Shown: positions 46,164-54,819, counted from the stretch's first letter. The stretch: 64,000 nt of DNA from Clostridia bacterium (GCA_910575245.1 CAJTEN010000014.1:62001-126000); one strand, 5' to 3'. Notes: a model not told the origin generated them from the sequence alone. Translations and numbers: made by a program.

Positions 46164-46317
46164 GGAACTGTCCATTAATAACTTGTGCATTTGACTTGTC
46201 TAAATCCGTACAGTCTGCGTTGTCATCAGTCGACGTACCCCGGTACGCCTCCTTCTTCCGCCTTGCCTGTACGGATTTATCCTGCGTCATCTGCACAAGT
46301 TATTTCCGGACACTTCC
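46164..46317. mobile_element. MITE-like long inverted-repeat element
   Basis: Outer arms of about 26 nt (46164-46189 and 46292-46317) pair imperfectly at the ends and perfectly over AATAACTTGTGCA/TGCACAAGTTATT. A second perfect 13-bp pair, TAAATCCGTACAG (46201-46213) with CTGTACGGATTTA (46267-46279), lies inside, and CGTACC/GGTACG is near the centre. It starts directly after the spmB stop codon. No protein is encoded. Confidence 0.6.
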
Positions 46318-46324
46318 TAAATAC

Positions 46325-46362
46325 GGAAAAACAGCACTCCGTTATGGAGTGCTGTTTTCCTG
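46325..46362. terminator. Bidirectional terminator hairpin
   Basis: GGAAAACAGCACTCC-type arm (from 46325) and GGAGTGCTGTTTTCC (46346-46360), with a 5-nt loop; A-rich and U-rich flanks within the stem suit both directions. Probably ends spmB. Confidence 0.7.
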
Positions 46363-46755
46363 TGTGAGAAGGATAGAAATGTGTAAACTCAAATATATGT
46401 CAACAGTGCATTTGCATGGAATGCAACTGTTATTCTTAGTCGAAGCCGATCGACACCAAACCAGCACCGGCGGCTCCATATTATTGTAGGTCAGAATAAT
46501 CATCTTAGTTATGTATTCCCCAACTACAAATAATACTATACAGGCGAATTGTGAATGGGATGTGTCAAATATCGAAAGAAAAAAGAAAGAATTTATAAAA
46601 TAAATTTTATAATTGCAAATTGTGAGAACATTTGTCGTTCTTTGGCAATGAAACTTTTAAGGACAGTGAATCGTATTATAAACAAAAAGCTTTTCGGTAT
46701 ATATTTATGAGGAACAGAAACGATACAAACAGTCTGGAAATGTGGAGGTGCAAGT

Positions 46756-47148
46756 ATGATAATGGGATCAGGACTCACGGGAGAGTATTATTTAAAAGCT
46801 CCGTCCGGAAGGAACAAAACGGTGAAGAGCGGGCCGGGAAAGACAGACAACGAGGCCGATTTCTGGAAGCGGGTATCTGCCAGGGCGGCACGGGCAGCAA
46901 AACAGGAACAAAGACAACTTGCGGAAGAACAGAAGGCCAGGAAGCTGAGACGTGCATATTATGCCCGTATCAATGAAGAAAGCGCCTTGAAGCGCAAACT
47001 GCAGGAGATGGAGAACAACAGAATGTATTATCAGGAGAGTGTAAAGGCGCTTCCCCTGTCATCTGTTTACCAGAAGAGGGTACGGGAGGCAATGGCCAGT
47101 GTACCTCCGGCAATGATAACGGACCAGGCGGGGCCAGGAGCCTGCTGA
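46756..47148 (+). CDS. Small basic coiled-coil hypothetical protein
   Basis: 130 residues, no family recognised. A Gly/Lys-rich start (MIMGSGLTGEYYLKAPSGRNKTVKSG) is followed by a long charged helix (FWKRVSARAARAAKQEQRQLAEEQKARKLRRAYYARINEESALKRKLQEMENN), probably a coiled coil, and a short tail. No membrane segment or signal. A strong GGAGG lies 7 nt before the ATG. The 17 bases around this ribosome binding site (TGGAGGTGCAAGTATGA) recur exactly before the MarR gene at 47925. Confidence 0.6.
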   Translation: MIMGSGLTGEYYLKAPSGRNKTVKSGPGKTDNEADFWKRVSARAARAAKQEQRQLAEEQKARKLRRAYYARINEESALKRKLQEMENNRMYYQESVKALPLSSVYQKRVREAMASVPPAMITDQAGPGAC

Positions 47149-47241
47149 AGAAAGCCGAAATTATTCATAGAAAAGAGAACATGATGGTAGTATAATGAAA
47201 AATACTATTGTATACGGCAATTGCCCTGACAGAGGAAAAAC

Positions 47242-47709
47242 ATGCAGCTGACTGATTTGACAACTCTTATTTCTATAACCATAAGTATTCTGCTTATCTT
47301 CCTGTTCTTAGCGGGAGCCCTTTATGTGATCCGGCGTGTCCGGTATGGCAGAAGTGCAGAAACGATGGATGAAATGGAGGGACACGAATTTGAATATTTC
47401 TGTGCAGACCTATTGGAAAAACAGGGATTTACAGAGGTGGAGGTGACCCGGGGCAGTGGTGATTTCGGGGTGGACATACTGGCGGAGAAGGACGGCGTAA
47501 CCTATGCGGTGCAGTGTAAGCGCTATCATGGGCCGGTGGGCGTGGACGCCGTGCTGAAGACCTATGCGGGCAGGGATTATTATGGCCGTATGGTGGGCGC
47601 TGTTATGACCAACCAGTATTTCACTTCTCCGGCGGTGGAAGCGGCCGGTAAGCTGCGTATTCTGCTCTGGGACAGAGGGTTTGTGGACAGTATGATGGAA
47701 GAGGAATAG
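47242..47709 (+). CDS. Membrane-tethered Mrr-type restriction endonuclease-like protein
   Basis: 155 residues. An N-terminal membrane segment (ISITISILLIFLFLAGALYVI) precedes an Mrr-cat PD-(D/E)XK domain: GHEFEYFCADLLEKQGFTEVEVTRGSGDFGVDILAEKDGVTYAVQCKRY, with catalytic Asp in GDFGVD and the QCK motif, then GVDAVLKTYAGRDYYGRMVGAVMTNQYFTSPA. Mrr proteins cleave modified DNA; membrane-linked Mrr-cat proteins are widespread and of uncertain role. AGAGGAAAAAC precedes the ATG. Confidence 0.85.
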   Translation: MQLTDLTTLISITISILLIFLFLAGALYVIRRVRYGRSAETMDEMEGHEFEYFCADLLEKQGFTEVEVTRGSGDFGVDILAEKDGVTYAVQCKRYHGPVGVDAVLKTYAGRDYYGRMVGAVMTNQYFTSPAVEAAGKLRILLWDRGFVDSMMEEE

Positions 47710-47716
47710 AAAATAA

Positions 47717-47729
47717 TTTGACCTTCAAA
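47717..47729 (+). promoter_or_regulatory. Possible MarR/FabT-type operator
   Basis: TTTGACCTTCAAA is an interrupted inverted repeat (TTTGA/TCAAA) overlapping the -35 of the MarR promoter. It resembles FabT-type boxes and could be the site of autoregulation. Inference from similarity only. Confidence 0.35.
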
Positions 47730-47746
47730 CTATTTTTTGATAGAAT
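47718..47746 (+). promoter_or_regulatory. Promoter of the MarR gene
   Basis: TTGACC (47718-47723), 17-bp spacer, TAGAAT (47741-47746). The leader would be about 170 nt, unusually long for a small regulator gene. Confidence 0.65.
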
Positions 47747-47836
47747 AAATACGAAAGCGAAGGTCAAGGGAAATAAATATGAGAAGAAGGACTATGAATC
47801 AGCCCTGCGCACTCGCTGCGCTGAGCGTACACGCGC

Positions 47837-47925
47837 CACGCAGCTTGTCTGCGTGTGTGCATCATATTACTTGCACCGTACTTTTCATGGGAATTTGTGT
47901 CCAGGAAGACATGGAGGTGCAAGTA
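47837..47925 (+). promoter_or_regulatory. Structured leader that can mask the MarR ribosome binding site
   Basis: TACTTGCACC (47868-47877) is the exact reverse complement of GGTGCAAGTA (47916-47925), which covers part of the GGAGG and the A of the start codon. Upstream lies the hairpin CACGCAG/CTGCGTG (47837-47855). Pairing would sequester the start site; no known riboswitch class was recognised. Confidence 0.5.
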
Positions 47926-48356
47926 TGAATATTAATCATGTATTAAATGAGGTTCTGGTCAAGCTGTTCCGCAATATCAATCTGATAGAGGAACGTGAGA
48001 TCTGTACCGGGGAATATAAAGATGTGACGGCCAATGACATGCATGTGATCGAGGCGATTGACATGGACGGAGCAAAGAACATGACGAGTGTGGCCAAGTC
48101 CCTGGGCGTGACCACGGGAACACTTACCATTGCGGTGAACAGTCTGGTAAAGAAAGGCTATGTGGACAGGGTGAGAAGCGAAGAGGACAGAAGGGTCGTG
48201 CTGATTTCTCTGTCCGGGAAAGGCAGGAAGGCTTATCTCCACCACAGACGATTCCATGAAAAGATGATAAATGCCATCGTCGAGGAATTGACTGAGGAGG
48301 AGAAGGAGGTGCTGGAGAAGGCATTGGTGAAATTAAATCTTTTCTTTCGGGCATAA
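47925..48356 (+). CDS. MarR-family transcriptional regulator
   Basis: 143 residues: winged helix-turn-helix with MTSVAKSLGVTTGTLTIAVNSLVKKGYVDRVRSEEDRRVVLISLSGKGRKAY, flanked by dimerization helices (MNINHVLNEVLVKLFRNINLIEE and EEEKEVLEKALVKLNLFF). The overall form resembles FabT-like regulators of fatty-acid synthesis, but no fab genes are visible nearby. The frame is open upstream to the promoter; ATG 47925, with GGAGG at 7 nt, is the natural start. Probably autoregulated. Confidence 0.88.
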   Translation: MNINHVLNEVLVKLFRNINLIEEREICTGEYKDVTANDMHVIEAIDMDGAKNMTSVAKSLGVTTGTLTIAVNSLVKKGYVDRVRSEEDRRVVLISLSGKGRKAYLHHRRFHEKMINAIVEELTEEEKEVLEKALVKLNLFFRA

Positions 48357-48429
48357 CGTTTTCCGAAGGAGGGCTTCCGTCCCGTGGGAAAGTCTCCGGC
48401 TATTTGGGTTTTACCCGTTTTCATGCTGC

Positions 48430-50253
48430 TTAAGAGGCGTACAACAATCCTGTCAGGGTTCCGAAGTCGGCAGGACCGTTTTCCAGCAGGAAGCAGTGGA
48501 ATCGATAGAGAAAGGCAGAGTCGTTATCGCCCCAGAGGGCAGCGGCCTGCTTTTTTAATTCCATGATTTCCAGATAGCCCAAGTAATACTTCGGATAATT
48601 GCACGGTTCTTCCGCAATATAGGAGTAGATCGCCTTCATGGTGTCTTCGTCCAATGCGCCGAAGGAGGACAGGATGGCACATACATCTTCGAAGGATGCA
48701 CCGTCATAATGTATGGCGATATCCAGCAGGGCATACAGGCATAGCTGGATCTGCCGGTCCAGCCGGCAGGCCAGATAATAATCGCCAGACTCCGGATGAC
48801 TGTCCCGGACCAGGCTGACGGCATAATCGTAGGAAGCCAGCTCTGCGTACATGGCCCATCCTTCCACAAATCCGCCGTAATACAGGACACTGCGTAAAGG
48901 CGTCATACCTGATTCTTCCCAGAACTTCTGACTGTACAGGGTCTGATAGAGGTGGCCCGGATACCCTTCGTGCGCCAAGGTGGTATAGAGGGAAATGTCA
49001 TCGGAAGTATCCAGGGAATTCACATAGATCGTGTTATTCCACACACTGTCGATCGGGGGCGTCATGTAGAATGCCGGGGCGGTATAGGGTTCCAGGCCGG
49101 CATCCACATATTTGACACTGCAGCGGACGCCGGTGCCCGCTTCTTCGCCGGGAATTGCCGGGAAATCCTTTTGGATTGCGGATTTCAGGGAAGCAAGTAT
49201 TTCTTCGGGCGTCATCTGGGGCAGGAACTTCGAATCGCCCATAAGTTGATCCTTTAAGGAGGAATCGGTGCGCAGCAGTTTGGCCAGGGTGTCATAGTTG
49301 GTCTGCAGATCATTGTATAGAAGCCGTTTGATTTCGTCGATGCCGCGGACGGAACCTGTCTGCACACGCAGCAATGCCTGATAGTATTCCCGGCCGCCTT
49401 CATGATGTGCCAGCCCGCAGGTATCCTTGCCGTTTCCCTTCAGCAGAGTCAGCTCATCGGCGAGTTTATCATAAGCAGGGGCCACAACGGTGGTCAACAG
49501 ACGATTGTTCTCGGACTGATAGAGGGAAGCTCTGTCGCCGGTGATCAGTCCCGCTGCCTGAAGCTGTTCCAGCCGGTGAGCGAAAGTGAGTTCGAGAAAA
49601 TGAGTGCCCTCTTCCATCTGGCCGATATCCATTAACTCCGTGCATTGCCGTATGACTTTGTCGGCTGTGGCGTCCGACATGAAGAGCCCGGCTTTGGCCT
49701 TTTCCTGTTCATATACGATCAGGCCTTCGAAATAGGAAGGGATCTGGTTCAGAATGGCCAGATAAAGATCCACATCCTCTGACGTATCAAACCGGTATTC
49801 CGCCAGCAGGATCGGAAGCTCTGACGGCATGCCGGAGGACGGGGATAAGGGCTCAGAGAAATAAGGATAGGCTGCAGTGCGCGAGACAGCGTCTATGTAG
49901 GAACTGAGCAGGCGGTGCAGATAGCGGTTTTCATCGGAGAGCCGGGCGGTATCATATTCCGTCAGCTGTCCGGCCAGTGTCCGCAGGGCATACACGTCAT
50001 TTGCAGCTTCCCCGGCATGATAGACCGGCAGTGTCAATTGTGACTCATCGATATACCAGCGGCCGGGATCTTCTATAGAATAATGGAGATGGATCGGATT
50101 AGCCTGCAGTTCTTCCAGAAAGAAATGTTCTGTAAACTGTTCAAAGCGGCTGTCTTCATGATTTTGATGATAAAAATAAAAAGTTGCAGCACAAAAACCT
50201 GCAAGGAGAAGCAGGGCCGCAGCCCACTGTTTGAAGGATAAATGGCGTTTCAA
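48430..50253 (-). CDS. DUF885 family metallopeptidase-like protein
   Basis: 607 residues. A hydrophobic N-terminal segment (WAAALLLLAGFCAATFYFY) serves as signal or anchor, followed by a DUF885 domain with the zinc motif TLAHEGYPGHLYQTLYS (HExxH-type: HEGYPGH) and FYMTPPIDSVWNNTIYVNS. DUF885 proteins are largely uncharacterised, M32/M3-like in the active-site region. Starts with TTG, with AAAGGT 7 nt before it. Convergent with the MarR gene; no clear terminator in the 73-bp gap. Extracytoplasmic location inferred from the N terminus. Confidence 0.88.
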   Translation of the reverse strand: MKRHLSFKQWAAALLLLAGFCAATFYFYHQNHEDSRFEQFTEHFFLEELQANPIHLHYSIEDPGRWYIDESQLTLPVYHAGEAANDVYALRTLAGQLTEYDTARLSDENRYLHRLLSSYIDAVSRTAAYPYFSEPLSPSSGMPSELPILLAEYRFDTSEDVDLYLAILNQIPSYFEGLIVYEQEKAKAGLFMSDATADKVIRQCTELMDIGQMEEGTHFLELTFAHRLEQLQAAGLITGDRASLYQSENNRLLTTVVAPAYDKLADELTLLKGNGKDTCGLAHHEGGREYYQALLRVQTGSVRGIDEIKRLLYNDLQTNYDTLAKLLRTDSSLKDQLMGDSKFLPQMTPEEILASLKSAIQKDFPAIPGEEAGTGVRCSVKYVDAGLEPYTAPAFYMTPPIDSVWNNTIYVNSLDTSDDISLYTTLAHEGYPGHLYQTLYSQKFWEESGMTPLRSVLYYGGFVEGWAMYAELASYDYAVSLVRDSHPESGDYYLACRLDRQIQLCLYALLDIAIHYDGASFEDVCAILSSFGALDEDTMKAIYSYIAEEPCNYPKYYLGYLEIMELKKQAAALWGDNDSAFLYRFHCFLLENGPADFGTLTGLLYAS

Positions 50254-50374
50254 GGCAGTACCTTTTGGGTGGATTTGTTTTCATTATATGAAGTGCGGGG
50301 AAGAGACATGAACAAAAGTGCGCAAAAAAGAAGAAGTGTGATAAAATAAAGTAATCGTCCGGCCAGGGACTGAA

Positions 50375-50495
50375 CCAATATCATTAAGTTAAGCCGGACA
50401 CGCCTGAACCTCATTAAGTACCGGCGTTAGGGGGTGGCCCTCAGGAGAATCCTATCATATCAGACGCTGTGTATAGACTTAACTTAATGACATTG
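50375..50495 (+). mobile_element. MITE family 1, copy A (short form)
   Basis: Ends CCAATATCATTAAGTTAAG and CTTAACTTAATGACATTG form the terminal inverted repeats. Flanks GGGACTGAA (50366-50374) and GGGACTGGA (50496-50504) match in 8 of 9 bases, consistent with a target duplication. Compared with copy B (61525-61713, opposite orientation) it lacks an internal stretch of about 70 bp. No gene. It lies 57 nt upstream of the sensor kinase start. Confidence 0.8.
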
Positions 50496-50552
50496 GGGAC
50501 TGGACTGTTATAAAATGATAAAAAGAAAAAGAATACACAGGGAGGCTGGCAG

Positions 50553-52013
50553 ATGCATTCAGATAAAGTAAAATATTCTGTCAAATATAAACTTTTCATG
50601 CTTTCCGCAACGGTGGCAGTGCCGTTTTTAGTCATGGTGGTTTATCTGATCTATGCTATGCACAGCTACAGCAATGCTTATGATACGATCGTGAGCAACA
50701 TGACGGTGGCGAACAATTATAATCTGAATTTTAAAGAGGAAATGGATGAGAGCCTGTATAAGCTGGTGGTCGGCTCCGTCACTTTCGAGACGGTCGGTGA
50801 TGAGGACGGGCTGAAGAACCCCTATGACCTGATCGAAGACCTGCGCAGTGAATTCAATAAGCTGATACGGATTACAACAGACGGGGAAAGCCGGTTGTGG
50901 CTGCAGATACTGATGCGCAACATAGATACCCTGGAAGACAGGGTGGATGATATCAGATCGAATCTGGAAGCAGAGAACAGTTATGATATGAATATCGAGA
51001 TGCTTGATAATAATATTTATATCATGACGGAGCTGGTGCAGGATAATATACAGTCTTATATTTATTATCAGACAAGAAGCATTGAGTACCTGACAGAACA
51101 GCTTAACGGGAGGGTGCATACCTTTACGATATTCTGCGGAATCCTGCTTCTTCTGATGGTCTTTCTGGTTATTGTACTGACGATGATGATCGTAGGCGGG
51201 ATTATCAAGCCCATTCAGGAATTATCTCAGGTGACAGGGCAGATATCCCGGGGTAACTTCTCCGCCAGGGCATGCGTGGATACGAACGATGAGGTGGCGC
51301 TGCTGGCAGACAGTGTCAACAGCATGACGGAAAGCCTGGAGGAACTGGTGGATAAGATCAAGGAGGACGAGCGAAAGATGCGCCAGGCAGATCTGCGGCT
51401 TCTGCAGGAGCAGATCAATCCGCACTTCCTGTATAATACGTTAGATACGATTGTGTGGCTGATCGAAGGCCACGACACGGATAAGGCAGTGAACATGGTA
51501 GTGTCCCTCTCCGAATTCTTCCGTCTGGTCTTAAGCAAAGGCAAGGAGTATATCACAATTCAGGAAGAGGAGATGCATATCAGAAGTTATCTGGAGATCC
51601 AGCAGGTACGTTATCAGGATATACTGGAATACAGGATAGACATCGATCCGGAGCTGTACCGGTATAAGATTCTGAAGCTGACACTGCAGCCGCTGGTGGA
51701 GAATTCACTTTATCATGGTATTAAATACAGGCGTGCCAAAGGGAACATTGTTGTCACGGGAAGACTTTCGGAGAATGCCATACATTTTCAAGTGCAGGAC
51801 AATGGTGTCGGCATGGAGAAAGAAGAGTTGGACAAGCTGTGCGGCGAGATCCGAAAACCCTGCAAGGATACAGAAAAGGGATTCGGGCTTGCCAATGTCA
51901 ATGAACGTATCCGTATGAACTTCGGAGCCGAGTATGGCATGAAAATCGATTCGGCGGCAGGACAGGGAACCTGTGTGGAAGTGGTGATTCCGGCAATCCT
52001 TTATGAGGGATAG
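50553..52013 (+). CDS. YesM-type sensor histidine kinase
   Basis: 486 residues. Membrane helix near residues 10-32 (LFMLSATVAVPFLVMVVYLIYAM), an extracellular sensor region of about 155 residues, second helix (FTIFCGILLLLMVFLVIVLTMMIVGG), HAMP, then a His_kinase domain with LLQEQINPHFLYNTLDTIVWLIEG (phospho-His in NPHFLYN) and an ATPase domain with LVENSLYHGIKY, DNGVGM and GFGLANVNERIRM. GGGAGG lies 7 nt before the ATG. First gene of a set: kinase, tethered sugar-binding protein, AraC-type response regulator. Probably senses an extracellular sugar and controls the nearby transporter; the cognate promoter is inferred. Confidence 0.95.
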   Translation: MHSDKVKYSVKYKLFMLSATVAVPFLVMVVYLIYAMHSYSNAYDTIVSNMTVANNYNLNFKEEMDESLYKLVVGSVTFETVGDEDGLKNPYDLIEDLRSEFNKLIRITTDGESRLWLQILMRNIDTLEDRVDDIRSNLEAENSYDMNIEMLDNNIYIMTELVQDNIQSYIYYQTRSIEYLTEQLNGRVHTFTIFCGILLLLMVFLVIVLTMMIVGGIIKPIQELSQVTGQISRGNFSARACVDTNDEVALLADSVNSMTESLEELVDKIKEDERKMRQADLRLLQEQINPHFLYNTLDTIVWLIEGHDTDKAVNMVVSLSEFFRLVLSKGKEYITIQEEEMHIRSYLEIQQVRYQDILEYRIDIDPELYRYKILKLTLQPLVENSLYHGIKYRRAKGNIVVTGRLSENAIHFQVQDNGVGMEKEELDKLCGEIRKPCKDTEKGFGLANVNERIRMNFGAEYGMKIDSAAGQGTCVEVVIPAILYEG

Positions 52014-52025
52014 ACGGCATCGGGG

Positions 52026-53105
52026 ATGGCGGGAAGGAAAGAGCGGAAACGGAGCGTAAACAAACGGATGGGATTGAAAATACACTATAACAAATTAATG
52101 TTCATATTTGTTCCGGCGGTTATTGTTTTTATTGTGGTATTCGTCTGGGGACTCAGACTGTTTACGGATATCGAGGAAGAGCCCTATGTCAGTGAAGATG
52201 CTGACCGTATCGTAGTGGGGGTATCCCAGCTTGGCAGTGAATCGGGGTGGAGAACGGCGAATACAGAATCGGTACAATCGACCTTTACAAGTGAAAACGG
52301 TTACTTTCTCATCTTTAATAATGCGAGGCAGAAGCAGGAGAACCAGATCAAGGCGATCCGCAGCTTTATTTCCCAGCGGGTAGATTACATCGTGTTTGCA
52401 CCGGTGGTGGAAGGCGGGTGGGGGACGGTGCTCCGGGAGGCGAAGGAAGCCGGTATTCCGGTCATCATGATGGACAGGAGCGTGGATGCGGCAGACGCGG
52501 AGCTTTGTGTCAGTCTGGTGGGCACCGACTCCAGGATGGAAGGGGTGAAAGCCGGACGATGGCTGGAAGGACATCTGCAAAAAGAGGGTGTGCCGGATGA
52601 GGAGACTGTGAATATCGTGGTGCTCACAGGAACAGAAGGGTCTTCCTCGTCGATCGGAAGAACGAAAGGCTTTGCAGAGATTGCACGTAACCACAGTAAT
52701 TGGAAGATCCTGGAGCAGAAGTGTGCGGACTTTACCTCTGCCAAGGGGAAGGAAGTGATGAAGAGCTTTCTTCGGAAATATCCGGATATCGATGTGGTGG
52801 TATCCCAGAATGATGATATGACATTCGGCGCCATCGAGGCGATCCATGAGGCCGGCAGGACTGTTGGGGTGAACGGTGAGATCAGCATTATTTCTTTTGA
52901 TGCCGTGCATGATGCTCTGGAGATGGTGGCTGACGGGACCATTAATGTGGACATCGAGTGTAATCCCAATCAAGGCGAGTGCATTTCGGAGGTCATTGAC
53001 ATGCTGGAGAAGGGAGAGCGTGTGGAGAAGAACTATTATGTGGAAGAGGATGTCTTTACGATAGAGAATGTAACAGAGGAAGTTTTGCAGGGGAGGAATT
53101 ATTAA
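52026..53105 (+). CDS. Membrane-tethered sugar-binding protein of the sensor system
   Basis: 359 residues. An uncleaved-looking helix (LMFIFVPAVIVFIVVFVWGLRLF, no lipobox Cys) is followed by a type I periplasmic binding protein (Peripla_BP_4): IVVGVSQLGSESGWRTANTESVQ, FAPVVEGGWGTVLREAKEAGIPVIMMDR, SFDAVHDALEMVADGTINVDIECNPNQGE. It is clearly homologous to the lipoprotein at 56356 over its full length. Position between kinase and regulator suggests it presents sugar to the kinase rather than feeding the importer. ATG 52026 lies 12 nt after the kinase stop; ATG 52068 is an alternative start. Confidence 0.9.
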   Translation: MAGRKERKRSVNKRMGLKIHYNKLMFIFVPAVIVFIVVFVWGLRLFTDIEEEPYVSEDADRIVVGVSQLGSESGWRTANTESVQSTFTSENGYFLIFNNARQKQENQIKAIRSFISQRVDYIVFAPVVEGGWGTVLREAKEAGIPVIMMDRSVDAADAELCVSLVGTDSRMEGVKAGRWLEGHLQKEGVPDEETVNIVVLTGTEGSSSSIGRTKGFAEIARNHSNWKILEQKCADFTSAKGKEVMKSFLRKYPDIDVVVSQNDDMTFGAIEAIHEAGRTVGVNGEISIISFDAVHDALEMVADGTINVDIECNPNQGECISEVIDMLEKGERVEKNYYVEEDVFTIENVTEEVLQGRNY

Positions 53106-53191
53106 GCCATGCAAAACGGGAAGGGACCGGAGGCTTCAGGAAGAGCATCAGGAGGGCGGCCCGTTAAAGCGGATTAGGAGAAAGGGGACGT

Positions 53192-54814
53192 ATGCTGAAA
53201 ATATTTCTCGTGGAAGATGAAAGTATTGTGAGGGAGGGACTCAGGGATAATATTCCCTGGCAGCAGTACGGTTATCAGTTTGTAGGGGAGGCCGGAGACG
53301 GTGAGATGGCGCTGCCGCTGATTCAGAAGACTCAGCCGGACGTATTGCTGACAGACATTAAAATGCCCTTTATGGACGGATTATCCTTAAGCCGGATCGT
53401 ACATCAGGAGTTCCCGGATATGAAGATCATCATTATCAGCGGGTATGATGATTTTGAGTATGCGCGACAGGCGATTGTGCTGGGAGTGGAGCAGTATCTG
53501 CTCAAACCTGTCACCCGGGCGAATCTGCAGAAGGTACTGACAGAGCTTCGGACGAAGATTGAGTCAGAGCAGGAACAGAGACGGTATCAGGAGAAGTTTC
53601 AGGATGAGACCAGAGAGTACGAGCAGTTCTCCCGTACCAACTTTTTCGTGAAGGTGTTTGAGGGAAGGATACCCGTGCAGGACATCTATGAAGAGGCGGC
53701 CAGGCTGTCGCTGAAGATCAATGCGCCCTGCTATAATCTGCTGATGTTTAGCCTGATGGAGAGGTATCAGGGGGCGGGAAGCGGATTCGAAGCGGAAGAC
53801 TTCGCACGGAAAAGAGAGGAGCTTCTGCGCTATTTCGTACGATATCCGGAACATGTCGTGTTCCGATGGAATGTGAATACTTACGGGGTACTGATCAAGG
53901 GCAGTGAGGAGCAGATGCAGGAACTGACAGGAAGATGTCTTGAGAATGTAGAGCGCATCTGCAGGCCTGCGGAGGGAATCCTGGACTGGTATGCGGCGGC
54001 GGGAGAGCCGGTGAACCGCCTGAGTATGCTGGCGGAGTGCTACAGAAGAGTGAATCATGTGTTTGCCCATCGGTTTCTGATGCCGGATCTACATATCTTC
54101 ACGAAAGAAGTAACAGATCAGTATATGCCGGCAGTGGAGAGCGGCAAGATCGGAGATATCGATTCCGCCAAGCTGGATCAGGAGCTGATTAAGGATTTCC
54201 TGGTCAAGGGAAGCCACGATGAGATTGCAGATTTTGTGGACAGCTACCTGCTCAGTATGCAGGATGCGCTGAAGTCAAGAATGTTCCAGAATTATCTTGT
54301 TTTCCATGTTCATTTTGTGGCGATGGCTTATGTAGAGTCTTTGGGATATGATAAAAAGGAATTTCTGGAACTGCTGGGGGAGGAACATATACAGGAGGCC
54401 AGTCTCAACAGGGAAGAGATGTCCGTCTGCCTTCAGAGAATACTTGGCAAGGCGATGGAATTGCGTGACAGGGAATCGGATAATCAGAGCAAGAAGATAT
54501 TAAAGAAAGCTCTTGATTATATAGAAGAGCACTATACACAGGAGAGTCTGTCGTTGAATATGGTGGCGGGCGAGGTGAATGTCAGCGCCAATTATTTCAG
54601 CGCCATATTCAGCCAGGGAATGGAAGTGACCTTTACCGAATATGTGACGCAGAAGCGGATGGAGAGAGCGAAGAAGCTGCTGCGTCAGACAGGGAAACAT
54701 GCAGGTGATATCGCGCTGGAGGTAGGATATAAAGATCCCCACTATTTCAGCTTCGTATTCAAGAAAACACAGGGCTGCACGCCGCGGGAATACCGGGCCG
54801 GCGGAAAAACCTGA
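53192..54814 (+). CDS. Response regulator, REC plus AraC-type DNA-binding domain
   Basis: 540 residues (YesN-like). Receiver domain with FLVEDE, phospho-acceptor Asp55 in VLLTDIKMPFMDG, and Lys105 in LLKPV; a long central linker (about 130-430); C-terminal double helix-turn-helix of the AraC type (SLNMVAGEVNVSANYFSAIFSQ, GDIALEVGYKDPHYFSFVFKKTQGCTPREYR). AAAGGGGACGT precedes the ATG. Partner of the kinase at 50553. Its stop lies 5 nt from that of the convergent araR-type gene. Confidence 0.95.
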   Translation: MLKIFLVEDESIVREGLRDNIPWQQYGYQFVGEAGDGEMALPLIQKTQPDVLLTDIKMPFMDGLSLSRIVHQEFPDMKIIIISGYDDFEYARQAIVLGVEQYLLKPVTRANLQKVLTELRTKIESEQEQRRYQEKFQDETREYEQFSRTNFFVKVFEGRIPVQDIYEEAARLSLKINAPCYNLLMFSLMERYQGAGSGFEAEDFARKREELLRYFVRYPEHVVFRWNVNTYGVLIKGSEEQMQELTGRCLENVERICRPAEGILDWYAAAGEPVNRLSMLAECYRRVNHVFAHRFLMPDLHIFTKEVTDQYMPAVESGKIGDIDSAKLDQELIKDFLVKGSHDEIADFVDSYLLSMQDALKSRMFQNYLVFHVHFVAMAYVESLGYDKKEFLELLGEEHIQEASLNREEMSVCLQRILGKAMELRDRESDNQSKKILKKALDYIEEHYTQESLSLNMVAGEVNVSANYFSAIFSQGMEVTFTEYVTQKRMERAKKLLRQTGKHAGDIALEVGYKDPHYFSFVFKKTQGCTPREYRAGGKT

Positions 54815-54819
54815 TAAAA

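Noticed and set aside
47747..47924. A known riboswitch class in the MarR leader
   Set aside because: I could not match the sequence to any conserved core I know; only simple stems are supported.
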